NCBI GenBank assembly: GCA_017381935.1
Contig: JAFOBG010000054.1
Span: 1-64,000 of the forward strand
Length of the DNA: 64,000 nt
From: Alistipes sp.
Lineage (GTDB): Bacteria; Bacteroidota; Bacteroidia; Bacteroidales; Rikenellaceae
Direction: 5' to 3'
Numbering within the stretch: the stretch's first letter is position 1; each line of letters opens with the position of its first letter. Of the stretch, positions 35,901-43,581 are shown one piece after another. Under the pieces are notes generated by a model that ran no database searches, was not told the DNA's origin, and saw only the letters and a program-made list of their open reading frames with translations. Made by a program: the position numbers and the translations under genes.

Positions 35901-36559
35901 CTGCTGCAGTCGCCACCAGTAAGGGTCAAGCCAGTATTTGCTCCGCCATTTGCAAGGTCAGCGGCAAACTCACCTGCAACATTTCCATTGGTCTTATAGC
36001 AAACAGAGAGTACCTTCTCTCCTGCATAAGAACCTGATGCATAAACCTTTGCCTGCAGTAACGATGCCATTGGGCGCATTGTTACCGATGTACTAAGTTC
36101 GCTACCCAAATCTACCGGACAGCCAATCATCGGCATATTGGTTACATTGAATAGCGCCGCCTGAGCCTGATTCTGTGCCTGCGGAATAGTCAGCACAACA
36201 TCCGAGATACTCTTGGCGTCATTTGCACCACTATGCGGGAAATAGACAAACATCTTATCGCCCGCAACAAAGTCCTTTGTAGTAGTAGAGCAAAAACCAC
36301 GACCATCCTTCAACGCCACAACAGCCTCAGCATTTACGGTTGGCAGCGTAGAGGCGATATAGACACCCAAAATCTCCTCGCCATTGCCCTGCCATGCATA
36401 AAGGCCATCATTAAAGAGAATACGGGTATTCTCATCAAAATCAACATAGAAACTCAACTGTTTTGATACGAGGTTACTCTCCTCAACAGCATTTGTCTGA
36501 CAAGAATTCAGACCTAAAACTGCGGCAATAGCCACAACAATAATATACAATCTCTTCAT
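32990..36559 (-). CDS. Giant lipoprotein: fimbrillin-like + GLUG repeats + SGNH hydrolase
   Basis: 1189 residues in three parts. (1) Residues 1-290: a signal peptide with lipobox (LGLNSC) and a fimbrillin/Mfa-like beta domain with YAWQGNGEEILGVYIAS and MRPMASLLQAKVYAS. (2) Residues about 295-930: many GLUG-type repeats, each ending in a GGIVG/GGIVA phrase with CxNYG-like variants. The region opens with an NPYLISTATDLQLLS segment, as in adhesin-like proteins. (3) Residues about 940-1189: an SGNH esterase domain with block I VIGDSIS, the Gly-Asn blocks with IHGGTNDW, and block V GCHPSAKA (catalytic His). It is likely surface-exposed and acts on an acylated polysaccharide or glycan (inference). 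A 43-residue ORF precedes it by 12 bp. Confidence 0.85.
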   Translation of the reverse strand: MKRLYIIVVAIAAVLGLNSCQTNAVEESNLVSKQLSFYVDFDENTRILFNDGLYAWQGNGEEILGVYIASTLPTVNAEAVVALKDGRGFCSTTTKDFVAGDKMFVYFPHSGANDAKSISDVVLTIPQAQNQAQAALFNVTNMPMIGCPVDLGSELSTSVTMRPMASLLQAKVYASGSYAGEKVLSVCYKTNGNVAGEFAADLANGGANTGLTLTGGDCSSVTTTLDTPYAVGTVKAEAKAIYMVLAPGNYQGTVEVTTDKAIYTYTYNKETVRNTYYDLYINLNNAASRREIAGQWGGGDGSAANPYLISTATDLQLLSTRASDAAYADKHYRQVANIDMTGVAIAPIGSYVDNTDYTATTPVPNITTQPFKGVYDGGNYTISGLAIDNTAAAACGLFGYTDGATLKNITIKDSQITSSHIHVGALVGVAFNTTFEAINVDASVNGTAAVMFIEPADSKNYVGSYVGGVAGYVNGCTMDSVTFSGAAKSTSQLCGGIVAYAAGTKFNKCTLAKGATVDSGSHFCGGIAARARFVTTFDNCVIDGCVSNYTDNYTGGITSHLTSGYAKNCLISQSACISSRGDHTGGIVGALQPFETLNAEGTNGTAHVIDCINYAFIPGEDNVGGIVGYQGNSTADRACNVINCVSYGDVHSYVTCAGGIVGTISSYGTANIIDCKSYGNVTCSQYSVGGIVGSATVKVETTINNCIAYGNLVGEYSVGGIVGYLKVNDAACMFNIINSVYAGHRLEARGNNGNNGYTLVAGIAGWAQVTAGTLNILNCASRVDEIHTLSTAAGYASKNNAMAGIVGFQNGSPVAATIHGVYSTIKWSGFHTDGISYDTYSTPSTLAAGIGSRIYHASVDYAYYDESARSFNPNAVNNKPVQGEHIAAITTTDELLANMNAAVAAYSGSCTYPLKSWVKDADGYPVIEGMATNLATPSTQKRISVIGDSISTFRGIVPNGYGCHYPTSDGDLTSMSQTYWWILANDLMLDATIERNISYSGTCVANSSSQAETYYAKRFIDQQGVGEADIVIIHGGTNDWNKNHAPLYGTVELKATEGPSDADLKPYFDAADATTTRAEIEALNDTTFCEAYIKLIELILERRADTKIVCIVGDYTGVGVQQSIHKIAAHYGDNAKVVDLLAVNGFNDQVYMPKHDYNPETGKGCHPSAKAMVFMANKIYEELGAWLEE

Positions 36560-36571
36560 AGCCGTAATTTT

Positions 36572-36703
36572 TTAGAGATTATCCTCGCCGCCGAACTCCG
36601 GCTGCTCGAAACTATCAGATATTTCAAAACCGCGCTCTATCATCACAGCGCATTGACTAACTTCAGGAACTACATAAGCCCCTCTCTTCACAATGGTTTT
36701 CAT
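36572..36703 (-). CDS. 43-residue peptide gene upstream of the GLUG/SGNH lipoprotein
   Basis: A short ORF of 43 codons plus stop, ATG at 36703-36701 and TAA at 36574-36572, ending 12 bp before the lipoprotein ATG. It has no signal peptide and ends in an acidic tail (GGEDNL). It is supported by a promoter at 36729-36760 whose predicted transcript begins about 22 nt before this ATG. It is also supported by a second ORF of identical length at 43279-43410 that shares the motif Y-x2-P-x9-E-x-G-F-x2-S-D-S at nearly the same positions (here Y10, P13, E23, G25, F26, S29-D30-S31). Function is unknown: it could be a leader peptide, a secreted or assembled subunit, or a small partner of the lipoprotein. 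Confidence 0.75.
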   Translation of the reverse strand: MKTIVKRGAYVVPEVSQCAVMIERGFEISDSFEQPEFGGEDNL

Positions 36704-36728
36704 AGAATAGGTTATTGGTTTATTTGCT

Positions 36729-36760
36729 CAAAGTTACGATTTTTACTGAATATTTGCAAT
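36729..36760 (-). promoter_or_regulatory. Promoter of the peptide/GLUG-SGNH module
   Basis: Minus strand: -7 TAACTTTG (36736-36729) and -33 ATTG (36760-36757), 20 bp apart. The leader ends in AACCTATTCTATG, almost identical to the leader of the second module. Confidence 0.75.
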
Positions 36761-36868
36761 TTTTCTGCACAAAAATTCAATTATCACCCTTTATTGATGA
36801 GTAAAAATTTGCACACTGCGTATTACTTGCACCCATTTGTCGTCAAAAGTACAAAGTACGTAGATGCG

Positions 36869-36940
36869 GTGCATCGTGAAAAAAAATTAGTGGCGGATAG
36901 TACAAAACGTACAGCCGCCACTGATTTTTGAGAGATGTGC
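36869..36940 (-). repeat. GTAC-tip hairpin element, copy 2 (secDF 3' end, acts as terminator)
   Basis: An outer stem (36869-36875 with 36934-36940) surrounds a 15-bp stem with one wobble (36882-36896 with 36915-36929), capped by GTAC/GTAC around AAAAC. On the minus strand the stem is followed by a T8 tract, so it looks like the intrinsic terminator of secDF, 28 bp after its stop. Confidence 0.8.
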
Positions 36941-36967
36941 CATATATGACACATTTTCACAACAAAA

Positions 36968-39919
36968 TTACTTTTTGTCCTTTGCTGGCAACATATCGTA
37001 TGCCAACGGAGTTGCAATAAAGAGTGATGAGTATGTACCAATGATAACACCTACGAGCAATGCGAATACAAAACCACGAATGGTTGCACCACCAAAGATG
37101 AAGATTGCGAGCAGGGTTACCAGAGTTGTACCTGAAGTATTGAGGGTACGTGCCAAAGTTGAGCAGAGTGCGTTGTTGATATTCTCGCGAACGTTGCGCT
37201 TTGGATAGAGTACGTTATACTCACGGATACGGTCGAAGATAACCACTGTATCGTTGATAGAGTAACCGATAATTGTCAAGATTGCTGCGATAAATGCCTG
37301 GTCAATCTCAAGGTTGAATGGCATAAATGCGTAGCAGAGTGAGAACATACCGATTACGATAAATGCATCGTGTATCAGTGCGAGAGTTGCACCTGTAGCC
37401 CACTGCCACTTCTTGAATCGCAGAGTGATATAAAGACCGATAGCAATCAGAGAGAAGATGATTGCGAAGAATGCACCGGTAGTCATATCCTTTGCAATTG
37501 CAGGACCGATCTTATCTGCAGAGATAATACCGTTTACATCATCCTGAGTATTCTTAAAGCCATCGAGGGTAATATCGTAACCATAGAGAGGCTTGAGAGC
37601 GTTGTAAATCAAAATCTCAACCTCCTCAGTTGTAGCCTCAGATGTATCATCGTGCTTATACTGAGTAACGATTCGCATCTGATTCTTATCGCCATACTGC
37701 TTAACCTCGAAAGATGCGTTTGCAGCATCCTCTGCATCAGCAAATGCCTCAGTAAGCTGTGCGCGAACCTGCTCTGCTGTTACATCCTTATCAAAGCGTA
37801 CAACAAATGTACGACCACCCGTAAACTCAACGCCAAGGTTCAGACCCTGAATAAAGAGTGATACTACAGATACCAGAATGATAACGCCAGAGATGACGTA
37901 TGACATCTTACGCTTACCGATGAAGTCGAACTTGAAGTTTGTAAGCCAATTCTCAGACCAGCTACGAGAGAATGCAACTGAACCCTTCTTTGCAACAATC
38001 CACTCGATAAGCATACGAGTAATGAAGATTGAGCAGAAGAGTGAAGTGATAATACCGATGATAAGGGTTGTTGCAAAGCCCTGTACAGGACCATTACCGA
38101 AGATGTAGAGAACAATACCGGTGATGATTGTTGTAAGGTTACCGTCGATAATTGCTGAGTATGCATTAGAGAAACCATCCTTAATAGCAGCAGAGATACC
38201 CTTACCTGCACGGAGCTCCTCCTTGATACGCTCAAAGATAATCACGTTAGAGTCAACGGCCATACCCATTGTAAGAACGATACCTGCGATACCTGGGAGT
38301 GTAAGTACTGCACCAAATGACACAAGCACACCCATAAGCAGGAATACGTTAGTTACCAGAGCAACAGCTGCCATCCAACCTGCAGTCTTGTAGAACAGAC
38401 CCATATAGAGCAGAACGAGGATAAACGCAATAACGAACGACATCAAACCTGAGTTGATTGACTCCTGACCGAGTGATGGACCTACTACAGTATCCTGGAT
38501 GATACGTGCAGGTGCAGGAACCTTACCAGACTTAAGAACGTTTGCAAGGTCCTGAGCCTCCTGGATAGTAAAGTTACCGGTAATTGAAGAGTTACCACCC
38601 TCAATCTTATTACGAACTACAGGTGCTGAATATACATAGCCATCAAGAACGATAGCGATGCACTTGCCAATATTATCAGCAGTAAGCTGTGCCCACTCTG
38701 TAATACCGTTTGAGTTCATTGCCATAGATACCTCAGCATCTGCACCTGTCTGAGCATAAGATGCACGAGCATCAGAGATAACGCTACCATCAAGTGGAGC
38801 CTTACCATCAGCACGCTCTACCTTGATAGCGTAGAGGCAAAGACGATTGTCAAACTGTGGCTCACCCTTAATACCCCACTTAAAGTCGATGTCTGCTGGG
38901 AAGCAATCACGAACCTCAGGAAGAGCAAGGTACTTGTTGATTGTAGCAACGTCTGCTGCAACTGCTGCACCAAGAACTGCGCCACCTGCATAATCAGGGC
39001 TAAGAAGTGCGAGAAGTGGATTCTGCTCACGAGAGAAGCGGCCCTCAGCCTCTGCCTCAGCAGGAGCTGCTGCTACCTCTGCTGCAAGACCTGTAGCCTC
39101 AACAGTCTCTGTCTCAACAGACTGATCAGCCTTAAGATTCTTTACAACCTGGTCTGCACGAAGAAGAGACTGGATAAGCTCTGTACCGTTGTATGTTGTC
39201 CAGAACTCAAGTGATGCAGTACCCTGAAGGAGCTTACGTACACGCTCTGGCTCCTTAACACCTGGAAGCTCAACCAAGATACGGTTTGAGTTTGGAAGGC
39301 GCTGGATATTTGGCTGCATTACGCCGAAGTGGTCAATACGGCTACGGATAATGTTGAATGATGCAGAGATTGCATCCTCAGTCTCCTGACGAAGAATCTT
39401 TACTACCTCATCATCTGACATACCAGGAGTAATATCCTTACGATCTGGGCTGAGGAAGATGTCAACCAACTTACCGCCATTGCTCTCTACAGCATAAGCC
39501 TCAGCAAATGTACCGATATAGTCGCCTGTACCCTCTTTAAGAGCCTGTGCTGCCTTCTCGATAGCAGCTACGAAAGCTGGATCGTTCTTGCTATCACCTG
39601 CAAGAGACTTAACTACATCCTCTACCTGAATCTCGAGCATTACGTTCATACCGCCCTTAAGGTCAAGACCCAAGTTAATCTCCTTCTCCTTACACTGCTT
39701 GTAAGTAAACTGTGCAAGACCGATGTTGTAAACAACCTTGTTCTGGATAGAATCAAGGTAGTACTGCTCCATTGCAACCTGCTCCTCTGCTGGGAATGAT
39801 GCAGCATACTCTACAGCTGCCTTCTCTACGCTACGTGTCTTAAGCGAGAAAGTAAGCTGGTAAACGCATGCAATTGCAAGCAGGATTGCAACCAATTTGA
39901 TAAAACCTTTACTTTGCAT
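36968..39919 (-). CDS. secDF: Protein translocase subunit SecDF (fused)
   Basis: 983 residues carrying SecD and SecF in one chain, as is usual in Bacteroidota. SecDF uses the proton gradient to pull proteins through SecYEG at the periplasmic side. The SecD half has a first membrane helix, the NLGLDLKGGMNVMLEI motif near residue 85, a large periplasmic P1 domain with an Ala/Glu-rich insertion near residues 275-295, the RILVELPGV block, and a five-helix bundle starting near residue 495 (LVLLYMGLFYKTAGW). The SecF half begins near residue 655 with FKFDFIGKRK and NLGVEFTGGRTFVVRF. It has a promoter at 39980-40010 and a leader of about 55 nt. It is monocistronic, with hairpins at both sides. Confidence 0.97.
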   Translation of the reverse strand: MQSKGFIKLVAILLAIACVYQLTFSLKTRSVEKAAVEYAASFPAEEQVAMEQYYLDSIQNKVVYNIGLAQFTYKQCKEKEINLGLDLKGGMNVMLEIQVEDVVKSLAGDSKNDPAFVAAIEKAAQALKEGTGDYIGTFAEAYAVESNGGKLVDIFLSPDRKDITPGMSDDEVVKILRQETEDAISASFNIIRSRIDHFGVMQPNIQRLPNSNRILVELPGVKEPERVRKLLQGTASLEFWTTYNGTELIQSLLRADQVVKNLKADQSVETETVEATGLAAEVAAAPAEAEAEGRFSREQNPLLALLSPDYAGGAVLGAAVAADVATINKYLALPEVRDCFPADIDFKWGIKGEPQFDNRLCLYAIKVERADGKAPLDGSVISDARASYAQTGADAEVSMAMNSNGITEWAQLTADNIGKCIAIVLDGYVYSAPVVRNKIEGGNSSITGNFTIQEAQDLANVLKSGKVPAPARIIQDTVVGPSLGQESINSGLMSFVIAFILVLLYMGLFYKTAGWMAAVALVTNVFLLMGVLVSFGAVLTLPGIAGIVLTMGMAVDSNVIIFERIKEELRAGKGISAAIKDGFSNAYSAIIDGNLTTIITGIVLYIFGNGPVQGFATTLIIGIITSLFCSIFITRMLIEWIVAKKGSVAFSRSWSENWLTNFKFDFIGKRKMSYVISGVIILVSVVSLFIQGLNLGVEFTGGRTFVVRFDKDVTAEQVRAQLTEAFADAEDAANASFEVKQYGDKNQMRIVTQYKHDDTSEATTEEVEILIYNALKPLYGYDITLDGFKNTQDDVNGIISADKIGPAIAKDMTTGAFFAIIFSLIAIGLYITLRFKKWQWATGATLALIHDAFIVIGMFSLCYAFMPFNLEIDQAFIAAILTIIGYSINDTVVIFDRIREYNVLYPKRNVRENINNALCSTLARTLNTSGTTLVTLLAIFIFGGATIRGFVFALLVGVIIGTYSSLFIATPLAYDMLPAKDKK

Positions 39920-39979
39920 TTGAGTTAAAAATTATTAATTAGTATTTTGTATTGTTTCGTTACTATACACAAAAGCACG

Positions 39980-40010
39980 CAAAGATAATAAAAATTTTTC
40001 AATTTACAAT
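39980..40010 (-). promoter_or_regulatory. Promoter of secDF
   Basis: Minus strand: -7 TATCTTTG (39987-39980) and -33 ATTG (40010-40007), 19 bp apart. Confidence 0.75.
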
Positions 40011-40065
40011 TCTCAGCCTCTTAATTTCGTACATAACTCGCTTTTTTTGCATTATTTATACAACA

Positions 40066-40096
40066 AAGCAACCACAAGCGATGCCTGCGGTTGCTT
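40066..40096 (-). terminator. Terminator of the 1046-residue GLUG lipoprotein gene
   Basis: An 8-bp stem AAGCAACC/GGTTGCTT with partial extension and a T-rich tail on the minus strand, 18 bp after the stop. Confidence 0.7.
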
Positions 40097-40113
40097 AACA
40101 CTATATTTATACC

Positions 40114-43100
40114 CTACTGAGCAATTGGCTCAAAGGTTGTTGTTGTCTTTGAAGTGGCTGGAGTTGCAGTATAGCCATGACGCCACTTTTTCCAATACCA
40201 ATCACTTGTACTATCATTATTAAGCGCATGAACTACCCCATCCGCATAAGTCAGCTTATCATACTTATAAGTAACCTTATCAATAGTTACCTCCGCCTCA
40301 GACTTTGTAGGGTCTTGATCTGCAATAGTGCCGATATAACCACTAACTATGTTATTGTTACATACCAGGTTACCATTAGGATGTGCAACAAACGCAGCGC
40401 GATAGACAAAATTAACTTTGCCTGATACATCCCAAACCTCCTTAGTTGCGTTCCATTTATGCAATGCATCATGTGGGCCTAACACCTTACCGCTATTCTT
40501 ACAATTAGCAACAGTTACACCGGCGCAGCCATGACTTCCCTGAATACCACCAATAACTACATACACATTAGTCTCTGTCTCTCCCAAGTCTCGAGCAGTA
40601 CGCTTACGACAACCAACTAAGCCTGTGTTATTGCAACCTGAAATAGTCGTTTTAGTCTCCTTAGTATAGATATAACCTACAATACCACCATGGCCTTCCC
40701 AGCTAGCTCCATTGACCTGATTAAGTTTACGCTCTGACACCACATTGCCATAGTTATGGCTATTGCGAACAGTTGGGTTATGCCATGCTGCACCTATGAT
40801 ACCGCCAATAATATTCGCCTCTCCGTCAACAGTATGAACAGTACCATAGTTAGCGCAATTGTCAATAAGTAGCCCCTTACCATCTGTTCTACCGGAGCCT
40901 CCATAAGCCATACCTGCAATACCACCGCTGAAACGCCACTCTTCATTTACAGCGCCCTTACCTATAGTTACAATACCATAGTTATTACAGCCTGACACGA
41001 CATACAAATCAGCATATTTATTTGACTCCCAACCTGCAAGGCCGGAAATACCGCCAATAAATGCCGACGTTTCTGATACTTTATTTGTTGCAACAGTTAC
41101 ATTACCTAAGTTATGACAACGAGTAAGTAGACAAGGGGCATGAGAACAACCAGCAACTCCGCCAATCCAACCCTTATTGATATTTACCTCGCCCATAGTA
41201 ACATCACCCGTATTGATACAGTCGGTAAGTGATACAACTGCATTACCGGCTGCTGCATCTGCATTTGCACGACCTACAACGCCACCCATAGCTACGGTAG
41301 CTGCTGTATCAAGAGACTCAAAGGTAATATTACCCTCATTGACGCACTTCTCAAGGCTATGATACTCCATATTTGCAACAAGGCCTCCGAAATATGTAGC
41401 AGTAACAGATGGATTCTTTGAAGAGATAGTAATATTACCTTTATTCTTCAAATTCTTGAATATTGCAGGCTCTGCGCCTTCAACATAGAATATATAGCCT
41501 GCCACACCACCAATACGAGAGGTTTTATAGAAGTCCTTAACCTTAATAGAGGCATGGTTAACGCAATTCTCGAATACAAAGGTATCACCCGAACCAACAT
41601 CACCAACACAACCAACAACACCACCGATTTGGCTTGCATAAGAGTTTTTATCAGAGAATGTAAGGTCGATTTCGCCATGATTCTCACAGTTTGTTAGAGT
41701 TGCATCCGAAGCACTTACTGCCATGCGGCCCACAACGCCACCTAAACGGACACGACCTGTACAGTTCGAGCCAACACCAATCTTTACATAGCTCTTACAA
41801 TTATCAATAACACCTCCAAAGTGGTGAGCAATAAGACCTCCTGCATAGACCCAATTTGAAGCAGGACTCTCATAATAGTCAGAAATAATCTCGCCCTTAA
41901 CTGTCAGATTCTTAATTGAGCCACCCCAAAGTGCACCAAACAGACCACAACAGAGCCATGGACAATACTTAGTTGAGCCATCATAGCCGATATACTCAAC
42001 CTTATCATCAACAGTATTGATAGACTTAAGACCGGAAATAGTTTTGTTGTTACCATCAAAGTGGCCTGCGAACATAGCCTCAACGCCATCAAGAGTTCCT
42101 GAATAGTTACTACCGATAGCCAACCAATCTGAATACTCTGAAATATCAATATCATTATTGAGAACAACTACACCATCCTCATTACAGAAACCTGTACCGC
42201 AAGGATATGTCTCAACGGCGTAGTTAATCTCATCTGCAAATGCCTTAAAGTCGGCAGCTGTAGTAATACCGTTCTTATGACCCGTAAGGATATCCTTAAG
42301 GGGTTGACCGATATGTACTCGCTCATTTACAGGGGTGCTTGTATCAACAGTATAGCTCTTCCAAATAGTACGGCGGAAGTTCTCAACTCCATTTTTAAAG
42401 AGCTTAATGCAGGCCTTACCATAGTAAACAGGTGCATAGTGAGTAGTTACGATAGTTGTACCCTCTCCTTCAGCAACCTCAGTAGTAACAGCATTAGAGA
42501 CTCCTGGAACAATAACTATAACCTTACGCTTTGTAGCAAAGTCATGCATTGCAGACAGCTTAACCTCGATAGTATTACCCAAAGAGGCTTTTGACAAATC
42601 AATATCGCCAGTTGCAGCATCAATAACCAGACCCTTTGCAGAGGCATAGGTATAGAGCTGGCGAGATGACTTGCCGAGTGATAATGCATCCGCATTCCAA
42701 GACTCTGAAGCCGAGAGCTCAAACTCTACAACTGAAGCCAATGGATCCATTGTAATTACTAACTTCCCATTCTCAGCCGGAACAGTCGAAGAGTAGAAGT
42801 ATAGCGGCATTTTATTTGTCAGCTCGCCCTCCACCTGATTTGATGCAATATCATAAACAGCTGTCATTGCAACAGCATCAATACTATTTACATTATAGAA
42901 AACAGCCATAGGTTTGCTAAGGTCTGTTGGATAGAAGGTATTATCATCATCCCTAGCAACGAAGTTAGAGGTACGACCCGCCTTAGTAGCTACATACACA
43001 TAACTCTTACCATTATAGACAACAGTAACTTGGTCGCCAACCTCCCAATAAAGTTTACTTGTTCTATCTTCAAAATCGCTCTCTATATTCACACGTGTAA

Positions 43101-43254
43101 ACTCGCCCATAGAGATCTCTAATTCGATACCGCCTACTACGCCATCTACACTCTCCTCACCATTATTCACACCTACATTTACATCTGATGTAAGGTCCTT
43201 CGAGCAGCTTGCCAACATAGCAACAACTGCCATAAGCATAAAAATTTTTCTCAT
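40114..43254 (-). CDS. Giant lipoprotein: fimbrillin-like domain + GLUG repeats
   Basis: 1046 residues. MRKIFMLMAVVAMLASC is a lipoprotein signal. Residues about 30-320 form a fimbrillin-like beta domain (LYWEVGDQVTVVYNGKSYVY, MDPLASVVEFELSAS). Residues about 330-960 form a run of GLUG-like repeats built on phrases such as GGVVGCVGD, GGVAGYIFY and GGIAGMAYG, each with a CxNxG core (CENHGEI, CVNEGNI, CANYGTV). This is a beta-solenoid-type stalk. Unlike its paralogue at 32990 it has no hydrolase domain; the last 80 residues are short strands. Probably a surface adhesin or fimbria-related lipoprotein. It is preceded by a 43-residue ORF (24-bp gap) with a promoter at 43454-43484. Confidence 0.82.
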   Translation of the reverse strand: MRKIFMLMAVVAMLASCSKDLTSDVNVGVNNGEESVDGVVGGIELEISMGEFTRVNIESDFEDRTSKLYWEVGDQVTVVYNGKSYVYVATKAGRTSNFVARDDDNTFYPTDLSKPMAVFYNVNSIDAVAMTAVYDIASNQVEGELTNKMPLYFYSSTVPAENGKLVITMDPLASVVEFELSASESWNADALSLGKSSRQLYTYASAKGLVIDAATGDIDLSKASLGNTIEVKLSAMHDFATKRKVIVIVPGVSNAVTTEVAEGEGTTIVTTHYAPVYYGKACIKLFKNGVENFRRTIWKSYTVDTSTPVNERVHIGQPLKDILTGHKNGITTAADFKAFADEINYAVETYPCGTGFCNEDGVVVLNNDIDISEYSDWLAIGSNYSGTLDGVEAMFAGHFDGNNKTISGLKSINTVDDKVEYIGYDGSTKYCPWLCCGLFGALWGGSIKNLTVKGEIISDYYESPASNWVYAGGLIAHHFGGVIDNCKSYVKIGVGSNCTGRVRLGGVVGRMAVSASDATLTNCENHGEIDLTFSDKNSYASQIGGVVGCVGDVGSGDTFVFENCVNHASIKVKDFYKTSRIGGVAGYIFYVEGAEPAIFKNLKNKGNITISSKNPSVTATYFGGLVANMEYHSLEKCVNEGNITFESLDTAATVAMGGVVGRANADAAAGNAVVSLTDCINTGDVTMGEVNINKGWIGGVAGCSHAPCLLTRCHNLGNVTVATNKVSETSAFIGGISGLAGWESNKYADLYVVSGCNNYGIVTIGKGAVNEEWRFSGGIAGMAYGGSGRTDGKGLLIDNCANYGTVHTVDGEANIIGGIIGAAWHNPTVRNSHNYGNVVSERKLNQVNGASWEGHGGIVGYIYTKETKTTISGCNNTGLVGCRKRTARDLGETETNVYVVIGGIQGSHGCAGVTVANCKNSGKVLGPHDALHKWNATKEVWDVSGKVNFVYRAAFVAHPNGNLVCNNNIVSGYIGTIADQDPTKSEAEVTIDKVTYKYDKLTYADGVVHALNNDSTSDWYWKKWRHGYTATPATSKTTTTFEPIAQ

Positions 43255-43278
43255 AGTCTTGTCGTTTTTGTTGGTTAA

Positions 43279-43410
43279 TTACTCTTCCTCTCTCAAATCA
43301 AAATCAAGGTCATTAAATCCCGAATCGGATGCCGCAAAGCCAGACTCTACATCATAGGAGTAGCTCTGCAAGATAGGACTCAGATAGTCCATAAGAAAGT
43401 CTTTTTTCAT
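43279..43410 (-). CDS. 43-residue peptide gene upstream of the GLUG lipoprotein
   Basis: ATG at 43410-43408, TAA at 43281-43279; 43 codons plus stop, ending 24 bp before the lipoprotein ATG. The product has no signal sequence and a strongly acidic C-terminus (DLDFDLREEE). It shares Y-x2-P-x9-E-x-G-F-x2-S-D-S with the ORF at 36572-36703 (here Y9, P12, E22, G24, F25, S28-D29-S30), while the rest is diverged. That suggests selection on the motif. Promoter 43454-43484 places the transcription start upstream of this ATG. Its function is unknown, but its position before a fimbrillin-like lipoprotein is repeated in both modules. Confidence 0.75.
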   Translation of the reverse strand: MKKDFLMDYLSPILQSYSYDVESGFAASDSGFNDLDFDLREEE

Positions 43411-43453
43411 AGTATAGGTTTTATTTAGGTTTATAAATTATGCATTTATCTCA

Positions 43454-43484
43454 CAAAGATAATCATTTATATCTAATTTACAAC
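43454..43484 (-). promoter_or_regulatory. Promoter of the peptide/GLUG lipoprotein module
   Basis: Minus strand: -7 TATCTTTG (43461-43454) and -33 GTTG (43484-43481), 19 bp apart. The leader ends in AACCTATACTATG. Confidence 0.75.
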
Positions 43485-43511
43485 TTTTAACCCACATTAA
43501 TATGCAACCAC

Positions 43512-43543
43512 AAAAAAAATTAGCAGTGAAACTCACTGCTAAT
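43512..43543 (-). terminator. Terminator of gpsA
   Basis: An 11-bp perfect stem (43519-43529 with 43533-43543) with an AAC loop, followed on the minus strand by a T8 tract; 39 bp after the gpsA stop. Confidence 0.92.
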
Positions 43544-43581
43544 CTCTATTTGAAGTAACAAAACCGTTTAAAACATACTTA

